NCBI GenBank assembly: GCA_003427395.1
Contig: BFEA01000549.1
Location: 845,015-891,773 of the forward strand
DNA length: 46,759 bases
Direction of reading: 5' to 3'
Source of the DNA: Chara braunii
Lineage: Eukaryota > Streptophyta > Charophyceae > Charales > Characeae
The translations under genes were made by a program, and so were the position numbers. How positions within the stretch are numbered: position 1 is the first letter of the stretch; each line of letters starts with the position of its first letter. Below the pieces are notes generated by a model. It was not told the origin of the DNA and did no database searches. It was given only the letters and a program-made list of their open reading frames with translations. Below are positions 39,261 to 46,759 of the stretch, piece after piece.

Positions 39261-41935
39261 GGCGATCCACTCTGTATGGGGGAGATTTTGCCATAGGTCT
39301 ACCTTTCTTTGGGTACTGGCTTAGAGGTAGACCTAGGCTTGGCTATGAGGAGAGTCTTGAGTGAGAACGTGTCATGGGGATTTGATCTCCATACATTGAC
39401 GATTTAGCTTGGACATTGACCTGTCATATGATACAGGTCTTCTTTGGACACTCGATCCAGGATTTTGACTAGCTTCAGCTTCGTCCTACGAGGATCATTT
39501 TTTGTTATCACTGATATTAGGTCAGTTGGTTGATCGCCGATTCGTTGGCTCACGACACAACTTTGCTTACACCTGTACCTCTGATTGCCTCAACCCTGAG
39601 ATTTTGATATGTTTCTTTGAGGGTTTTAAACGGACTTCTTTTAATGGCCATTATAAAGAATTTATGAGATTTATGGAAAGTTGAATTATGACTGGGGCTT
39701 GAGTGTGTGAGGCGTGGTATGGGTTACAGGGAACAGTAAAGTTGACCACATTGGTGTATAGCAATATGACTATTGTGTGTGTCTGTGTTTTGTGTAGGTT
39801 AGTATTTGGAGTTTGGTATAGAAGCTGTACTTTGGAGGCAGTGGGGATGACAACCATGTGACGCACGATCTGCATACCTGATGGGTTCATGTTTCCCCCT
39901 CTTTTATTTTATCTCGAGTTTTGATTTGATATATGAGTGTTGGGTGTTTACTTATTTACCATGACTACGCGGGACCCGGACCTGGACATTTCCAGACATG
40001 AAACCGAATCCGTGTCCGGTAGTTTCCGGACGTCCGAAATTCTGAACATTTCCGGACCTCCGAACATGGGGGGATCCGAACGGTCCGGAGGTCTTGATCA
40101 TCTTTCGGAATGTCTTAAAACTGTGGCCTAAGTATGAAGTGTTGATTATTGGCGTATGCGCGGTTTACTTGAGGAAGGAAGTGTTTGGCTATACACTTAA
40201 GTACTCTACGCATATAATAGTGGTCTCAGCGAGCACCTTGTTTATCTCAAGTATCTTTTGATAATTGGGCGATGCGTGGCATGTTTGATGCGGCCTTGGT
40301 TGAGTTGAGGCAGCGTCCGCATTGTTGGGTATGTCCATTATCGAAGCAAGCTCAGTTGATAATTGTCAAGGCTACAAGGCTAGTGACTTATTACGTGAGT
40401 AATGTGCTGAGCCTGCTTTGGGATGTAAAGACGTTAAGTTGAGGCGTCCCCCCCTTGTCAATAGAGTGTCGCTTTAGAGGAGGCTGTTGAAACGTAAGCG
40501 ACATGGATGAGGGGGTGACTGATAATCGCGAAGTGAGGAGTTTAATGGCAAAAATCTTTCCTTGAGTTCAGACTGCATTATGGTGTAATAGGTACTGCGA
40601 TGAATGTTGTACCTACACCCATTGATAGTATCAGTTGGCGATGGGGTGAGTCACCTGAAGATTGTCTAGTTGTAGCTATCGATAAAGCTAAAGAAGTAAT
40701 GGTTATTTGATTAGCGGAGTGACTAACCTGAGGAAAGGCTTATGTTATATATATGACAGTTTTATCTAGTTGGTGCCATATATGCGTTTTTCTGTATTTT
40801 GTTTGATATTTGATTGATGACGTATGTATGGATTGCCTTTCGACGAGGACATAGACTTTGCATGAAACCCTCAGTGGAAGTGCATTCTTGAATTGCTACT
40901 CCCTTGTTGAGGCTTAAGGAAACAGTTATCAATCTCAAGGATGATAGTGAGACTCACGCCGGAATTATATTCCTAGTCCATTAGTGGGGTGTTGTTACCT
41001 TTCCTAGGATAGGAGAGTAACTACATTATCTGTTGAGAGAGGAGGAAAAGGGGCTTGGTGCCTTGCCGAGACTGTGATGACCAACTGGAACAACTACTGA
41101 TTAGTGAGAGCGGTTCTGGAATAGCGACCTAGGCTCGTCTCGCATTACGCAGGGCCACCATATTTGTAAGGGCGCGAATTCGCTATTCGTTGCCTTAATA
41201 GGTATAAATGGGGTTGTCCATCTGGCCATGACTAGGTTCAGTGAGGTGCAAGCGTTGGAATTAAAGAGAGTTGCGGTGAGGCTTGATCTTTAGAACGGGG
41301 CTCAGGAGTCAAGATGTTATCTCATGAGGATTACACCGCTCCTCTGTATTATTTCCTTCGCTTAAGAGTTGGAGGGGTAACAATTGTATCATGTTATTTA
41401 CTCATTACTAGTTTTATTTTTGCCTTATAAAATATGGAATTTGTTGTTGAGGTTTATCTTGTTATATGACTAGCAGTTGAGTTGATGGCATATTGTTGTT
41501 TATAAAGCATATTGTGCTCTTTAGCTACGACCCTTGCGAATAACTTGTGTTTATCATGCCGCATATTATTGTTATCAGTATATGTTATTTATCGTAGGTT
41601 GTACTGCATTTCGATTCATGTTTGGAGTATCCACCTATGTGGCATATGTATATCGTGTCGTTCCTTGTTTGATAATAAAAACCATAAGCAGTTAACGCCT
41701 AAGTTATGCTTTGGGGGATTTATCAGTGAATATTTATGTTTTACTCTAGGTGGATATTAACTTAAAGACTCTCCTAAGTATCGTTGTTGTTCTGAATAGG
41801 TTCTTACGTGCGCTCCCATGATGAGTGTCGGGGCAACTTTAGTATGATATATTTTATATTTTTTGACCTAGTTGCGTGACTTCCTTCGAGCCTCGACCCT
41901 AACGCTGCTCGTTGTTTGTTCAACAGGTGATGGGG
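39261..41935 (+). other. Long non-coding leader of copy B
   Basis: 2.7 kb without a convincing gene. The first 640 bp match copy A. A cluster of TCCGGA and TCCGAA words lies at about 39990-40095. The plus frame 41512-41760 (82 codons, Cys/Leu rich) resembles nothing known. Confidence 0.5.
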
Positions 41936-42407
41936 TCAAGGGATCTCGAGATGGAAGGCTCTCAAGGGAAGATTGGGGTCGAGGAACTTGCCTACCTGCT
42001 GGGTGTACGTGATTGGGAGCGAGACAACCCACCCAAGGTTGAGATCGACTTCTTCAAGGGCTATCATGTTTCTGACTTCCTTGATAAGTTTGAACAGATA
42101 GCATCCCACTGCAAGTGGAATGAGGAGCAAATGTTGAAGGAGGTTATAAAGTATATCCATATAAGCTTGAAGGAGGAAGTCAGTGGGTTGCTTAGAAGAG
42201 CGGGGTCATCATGGAGGAAGTTTTATGATGACATGTGGAATAAGTACCGACTAGGTGAGGAACAACTGACCAAGGGCGATCTGGAGAAGATAGATCGGTA
42301 CAATTATGTGTCAGTAGGGCACTTCCCGATCGAGCATGAACGTGCATCCCGCAAGGTCTGGGTGTTGTCTGAATAAGACAAATGCTTTGCTTTCCTTATG
42401 ATTTTTT
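41936..42407 (+). pseudogene. gag: Retrotransposon gag, capsid part (copy B)
   Basis: Plus-strand frame with a gag-like capsid segment: VEIDFFKGYHVSDFLDKFEQ, then CKWNEEQMLKEVIKYI, WRKFYDDMWNKYRLGE and a final RKVWVLSE. This is the usual pattern of retrotransposon gag (an FxG opening, W-x-E, then LT..DLE). TAA at 42374-42376 ends the frame although the continuation (DKCFAFLM) still looks like gag. After about 42407 the sequence becomes AT-rich until 42524. Confidence 0.75.
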
Positions 42408-42524
42408 TTATTATTATTATTTTTTAATTATCAATAAAGTTAAGTGATAAAAATTCAGAGGATTTCCTCGTTCTTTAGATGTTTTATACTTATTTTTTTT
42501 TTCAATCAAAATTTTTTGTTTTTA
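42408..42524 (+). other. AT-rich interruption of gag
   Basis: T- and A-rich stretch ending 'tttttgtttttag' directly before gag sequence resumes. The end looks like a splice acceptor, but no good donor is visible at its start, so an intron is unproven. It may be an insertion. Confidence 0.4.
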
Positions 42525-43100
42525 GGTTCACGGATGCAGAGCAATGGGACTTGATTCGTGGGACAGAGGGAAGGCTTATATGGGACAAAATACGAGAAAA
42601 TTTTATAGAAGGCGATTTCGATCAACACCTCTGTCATACTCTGCGGGAAGCAAGGAAAAGAAAGGAGGTGATGGATAATGAGAAGAGTGGGCTTGGTAAA
42701 AGACCAAATGACCTGGCAGCAGACACCTCTGGGTGGATTTCAGAAGGACACTAAGGTTGTCAAACGAAATCATAGATGGAGCAAAGAGAAGAAAAGGGAG
42801 TCATGCGTTGAGAGAGAAGAGGGCAGGCTAGAGTGAGGAATGTTGCAACTCATACCTGTGAGAGGGCGTTTGACGCTCCAAACAAGAAGGGGACAGAGGA
42901 GCGAAGGGTTCAGGGAGAAGTTGGTATGGCTCTACCGCTTGCTGTATCTGATCCTAAAAAAAGGTGTGACGACAAGGATGCATCGTCAACTGCAAGTTAG
43001 AAAGGGCGAAAAAATAGCAGGCGGCGAGAGCAGTGGTCAAAGATAGTATGTGCTTGTTGTGGGAAAACTGGTCAAACCCCTCGTAGATGTAAGATGGCGA
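42525..43100 (+). pseudogene. gag: Gag C-terminal part with decayed zinc knuckle (copy B)
   Basis: Resumes with FTDAEQWDLIRGTEGRL and a charged segment. After frame changes a zinc knuckle appears at 43050-43091: CACCGKTGQTPRRC. Spacing is that of C-x2-C-x4-H-x4-C, but the histidine position is Gln. No protease or RT follows. Confidence 0.65.
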
Positions 43101-44154
43101 AGAGAGGAGTTGGAGGGTGAGACCGTTGGGCTTTAGGCAAGGGCTTGGTTCCTCCCAACAACTATCATTAATTTACTTGTCTCGTCTATAGCAAGAGAGA
43201 GGTGGAATGGTGTCATCACTTCTTAACGATTTATAAATAACCACTCGGAAGACCATGACGATGCGGGAGACGCAGTTGCTAGATTAATAGGCAACTATCT
43301 GCCTATTTTTGTTTTTAAGATTAGCCTCTAAGTTTTATGAGATATAAATTTTATTTTATATATATATATATCTCTGATCTCATATGAGACTCCTTACTTT
43401 CGGGATTGTGCGTACGTTCCGGGTTTGCCTATCCACTCTCTAGCTGATTTTTAGGTTTGGTTGAATGCAAGTGGAAGCTTGTAAGGTTGACGTCCTTTCA
43501 TCTTTGCAAAAACGGTTGGGATCGTTTTGCGTATATCAGTCTTTTATGAATTATAGATTATAATATGCAAGGTCTTTTGTCTCTGATTGGGACATGAGAT
43601 TGTGATGATTTGAGGCTTTTGAAAATTTGAGACTCGAGATAATCTGATTTGCTTCTGAGAACCATCTTGGTATGGGTTGTGATTCCCTCGGGGTGCATGA
43701 TCGTGCACGTTCTGGTTATCATTGACATTCTCACCATTGTGGTCTTGTGGGTTTTCGGTTTTTATTCTAATTGATGTATGAGAAAGAAAAAAATAACAGT
43801 GTGAAGTAAAATTGTGGATGAAGTGTGCGAACCAAAGAGAGTTCGGTAAAATAAAGAAAACGTGATTATCAGTGGAAGATTTATGGGAGACTTAAAGAGT
43901 CCAAAAATTTATATAAAGAGAGAGGTTATGCCTGAAGGCGGCCTAAGTGGTTATTGGTTTTATTTGGACTCATCTTCAAGTGAAAGATATTTTAAGGATT
44001 ATATGGATGGTCCATCCATAAGTAGGAGAATGGCTGAAGGAATTTTATGGTTGATTCCCCTTCAAGTGGGGAGGGGTCTTAATAAATTTTATGGAAGGCC
44101 CATCCTTGAGTGGCAGGGTGGCTTGAAAGATTTTTATGATATAAGAGTTTTATC
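43101..44154. other. AT-rich stretch with a short open frame
   Basis: A (TA)n run lies near 43355-43371. The plus frame 43862-44281 (139 codons) contains aromatic- and Gly-rich text unlike any family I know; it runs into the repeat at 44155. Confidence 0.35.
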
Positions 44155-44545
44155 CTCCGCCAGAATCGACAACTTCATGCTGTTGGTTCTTAACTGCTGG
44201 TGGGGGCGTCGTCTGCGGCAGGGAAACCCGCCTGATTCTGGGACCTCTCATGTTTGGCCTTTGGTTGTGAGTCACATGTGATTTTGTACGTGGCAGAGGA
44301 TGAGGAAAGAACCGCCAGAATCGACATCCCCATTTGTTTAAGTCATATGGTAACCGGTGGAGGTGTCACCTGCGACAGGGAAACCCGCCAGATTCAGGGA
44401 CCCTTCACTTAGCTTGTTATGTGCTGCAGACGGTCTAGCGCGCGACAGTGATTTCCATGATTAAGAGGATTATGTTTTGACTAATAGTCGGTAGGAGCGT
44501 CATCTGCGGCTGGGAAACCCACCTGATTTTGGGGACCCTCCAATC
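44155..44545 (+). repeat. Three-unit repeat, spacing about 140-155 bp
   Basis: 'tgcggcagggaaacccgcc' with 'gattctgggacc' near 44210-44252 recurs near 44365-44402 and 44500-44541 with changes. In the first unit CCAGAATC (about 44160) is complementary to GATTCTGG (about 44234). The second unit is also preceded by 'ccgccagaatcgac'. Confidence 0.75.
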
Positions 44546-44722
44546 GGCTTTAGCTTTGTTGAAAGTGGCGTTGTCAACGAGTGTGAAATAAGTGAGTTTT
44601 ATTTAGAAGAAGATTATGAGAGTTTGCCCACTGAGCAGAGCTTAAGGGTGAGATTGACAAGGTGTATGATGAAAGTGAAAAACCCTACTCATAAAAGTAG
44701 GATTTATGGGCAAAAGGGGTGA
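44545..44722 (+). pseudogene. Protein-like remnant of unknown identity
   Basis: A frame entered from the repeat reads IGFSFVESGVVNECEISEFY, then LEEDYESLPTEQSLRVRL, and ends with TGA near 44720. It has no ATG at the start. The text looks like real protein, perhaps part of the same retroelement, but no family was recognised. Confidence 0.35.
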
Positions 44723-45473
44723 TTTTCTTTTATTTTGAAGACTGAATGAATACCCCTGCCCGTTCGTTTGATGAATGACTAAGATGAGTGACTAAGATGA
44801 GTGACTTCTGCATGGTAGTAATGCCTTGTGGGACTGGGCTTAACGGGGCCCTACCCATAACGTACACATTGTGGCTTGTGTGATGGGGTCAACCTCCCTA
44901 ATCTTCTAGATTAACTAAAGGATTGGGGTGTATGATTATTCCCCGCAATAGGGCATTCCTTTGAGAAAAGCTTGAAAAGGATGTATGATTGAGTTGAGTC
45001 TGAATAATCGTTGTAAACCACCACTGAGTTTGAACTTTAGCTAGTGGTAGGATGATCAGGGTGCCCGACGCGATAAAATATCGTTCAAAGAGACCGGAAG
45101 TGTTGTAGTCTTGAGTTTTAACTTTAGATGAATTTCTGTCCGTGATTATAGCTAATGGAAAGCGGCTTTATCCACTTTGTTTAATTAGAGGTTGAAGCAT
45201 GTTTGTGCTTAGCCGATTATTCAGCTATTGTAGTTTTTTTGTTTTTTGTTTTTATTATTATTATCAGGAATTGAATAATATTTTTGACCTTTGACTTTGT
45301 CCGAATTGTCTCAGGGAGTCGAGGCTTAGAGTCGACACAACTTAATGACCATCTTAATCAAGTTAAAGACTTGAGGAAGTTATCGTATACTTTTTTGTGG
45401 ATATATGTTTGAGCGGTATTTGGTTTAAGCATCCGTTGCGACGGGGACGTCGCTTAATTAGGTCCGGGCAGGG
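44723..45473. other. Stretch with nothing recognised
   Basis: AT-rich with short T-runs near 45233-45262. No coding frame or RNA gene supported. Confidence 0.3.
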
Positions 45474-46510
45474 TGTCGTACCAAATACCCTTACAAGGGT
45501 ATTTGGCATGTTTTTTGCAAGTCGCACGAGTGCGGCCTCGCTCGGGTGAGTGGCGCGCGCGGGGTATTGACGACGATGCGCAACCACACGCAGCCTGAGG
45601 TGTGCGCGGCGTCGCAAGCCAGCGGGACGCGTCGTATCGTATCTATTCTTATTTTTTATTACTATCCTTTCTACTTTTACTCTTACTAAATGTCCCTAGC
45701 AAAGGCGACTGGCTCCGTGACCAGTGTCGTGACCTACAGTCCTAGTGCATTGTCGGGCGCGAGTGTCGTCGCGGCAGTCGAGGACCTTGACTACGCGCCT
45801 CTTTTGGTGGGCCCGTCCGCGTCCCCGGGGGTTCGGGATGCTGCCGAAAATAAAAATTCATGTCTACCTTGGAACGGGGACCGAGGAGTTCAACAAGCGT
45901 GTGAGCCGGCGGGGGCTTTTTGTGGACGTACCACCGGTTGGCCACTGTTTGCTGTGAGACGGTTGAGTGTGACCATGCCCGTTGGACGCCGCAAAGTAGG
46001 GATCTATGCCTGAGCAGCGGCTGGGGCACCAGGGAGGGGCCACGAACGGGCTCTGACCCTCCTTCACTTCGGTTTACAAAGTCCTCATTTGAATATTGCT
46101 ATTACCACCAAGAAATGTGTTGGTACCCGCGGCACCTTGGACCATACCACGGGTCTGCAGCAGGCCCGCTGTCGGAAGGCGATGCGATGCAGCCACGGAA
46201 GTTGACTCGTTGCAGTCAAACTCCGCGCTGCGTCAAGTATGCGCCATGATTCTGTCCACGATTGCGGTCAGTTAGGCCCTAGCGCATCGGCCGAAATTCC
46301 CTTGGGTCGAAGCCACGAAAAGGGCGGCACGGCAGTACAGCCCTCTAGGGGTCTGATCATCGCCTGTGGACTGAACCGTCGCGACCGCAAGGGGGGAATT
46401 AGTGGGGTCCGGTCCAAACGGCACCTGAAACGGACCAAGGGTTAGTGAGATATTCAAGTTTGACCGGTTGGGACCGAACCGACACGGCCGCGTAACCTGG
46501 TTTAGGGACG
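45474..46510 (+). mobile_element. LTR-like segment with terminal hairpin (family 3, copy B)
   Basis: Starts TGTCGTA. A perfect hairpin follows at once: CCAAATACCC (45481-45490), TTACAA, GGGTATTTGG (45497-45506). Copy A at 4738 shares TGTCG, the ATACCCTKACAAGGGTAT core and 'ttttttgcaagt', and then the two diverge. The frames 45690-46013 and 45920-46249 are open in GC-rich DNA and are not recognised. The right end is not defined. Confidence 0.45.
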
Positions 46511-46759
46511 GGACTGACTGTTCATTTCCCAAAGTTGCGCCTGCACCAGTCCCGTGCTAAAATTAGCACAGTCCCATGCTATTTTTAGCGTGAGACTGAT
46601 TGTTCGTCTACCGAGGACTAGGCCTGCGCCAGTCCCGTGCTAAAATTAGACTGTTCGTCTACCGAGGACTGGGCCTGCGCCAATCCCGTGCTAAAATTAG
46701 CACAGTGCCACGCTATTTTTAGCGTGGGACTGACTGTTCATCTACCGGGGACTGGGCCT
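46511..46759. repeat. Palindrome-rich tandem repeat at the window edge
   Basis: Units of about 80 bp, one shortened: 'gactga(c/t)tgttc', '(t/a)ccgaggactgggcctgcgcca', then 'cccgtgctaaaattagcacag' shortened, and 'atgctatttttagcgtg'. GTGCTAA/TTAGCAC and CACGCTA/TAGCGTG form two stems per unit (for example 46688-46703 and 46710-46727). The array runs out of the window. Confidence 0.85.

Larger units (their letters stand above)
37230..43100 (+). mobile_element. Long-LTR retroelement remnant, copy B (LTR, PBS, leader, gag)
   Basis: Direct homologue of 8390-11520 without the tRNA insertion. The LTR spans about 37230-39248 and is followed by PBS-like tggcgactct at 39251-39260. Next comes a long leader with no convincing gene, then a decayed gag with a zinc-knuckle remnant at 43050-43091. 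The order LTR-PBS-gag makes an LTR retrotransposon likely. No pol or second LTR was found to the window end, so the superfamily is open. Confidence 0.65.

Noticed and set aside
42408-42524. A definite spliceosomal intron in gag
   Set aside because: The 3' end looks like an acceptor, but no credible GT donor lies at the 5' end.

Overview
The window looks like repeat-dominated nuclear DNA of a green-lineage eukaryote. It holds Ty3/gypsy and LINE remains, two minus-strand U6 snRNA copies that closely resemble plant U6, a tRNA-Ser(UGA) of the plant mitochondrial type, many microsatellites, one long N gap, and no bacterial-style gene packing. A charophyte alga such as Chara is my best guess (inference, about 50%), partly from the feel of the gag sequence; no clearly intact host protein gene is visible.

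Layout. 1-580: AT-rich DNA, then GC-rich palindromes. 581-4735: fragments of L1-type LINE ORF2 out of their normal order (endonuclease, C-terminal zinc region, then reverse transcriptase). 4738-8389: an LTR-like start with a terminal hairpin, then GC-rich non-coding DNA with purine tracts and minus-strand splice-donor motifs. 8390-11520: copy A of a long LTR (about 2.1 kb) plus leader; the leader is interrupted by about 410 bp carrying a mitochondrial-type tRNA-Ser. 11521-13180: GC-rich DNA with a dense run of hairpins. 13185-21230: another LINE piece and many short tandem duplications. 21237-29886: a complete Ty3/gypsy element (LTR, tRNA-Met-type PBS, leader, gag, protease, RT-RNase H, integrase, polypurine tract, LTR) with broken frames and lost catalytic residues. 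29887-33100: possible host exons among CAT and poly-C repeats. 33113-34250: two tRNA-derived SINE-like heads around two tandem U6 copies. 34400-37229: dispersed and inverted repeats plus the gap. 37230-43100: copy B of the long LTR, with PBS, a 2.7-kb leader and a decayed gag. 43100-46759: AT-rich DNA, a three-unit repeat, a second LTR start with terminal hairpin, and a palindrome-rich tandem repeat at the edge.

The most unusual signal is in the two long LTR copies (8390-10466 and about 37230-39248). Each carries two arrays of stem-loops. In the first, a nearly constant 20-nt loop is closed by arms that differ from module to module yet stay complementary, and at least one stem changes in a compensating way between copies. 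In the second, five modules of about 120 nt alternate between two types. I do not recognise a described family for these. The rest of the window is mostly the history of nested, decaying mobile elements.
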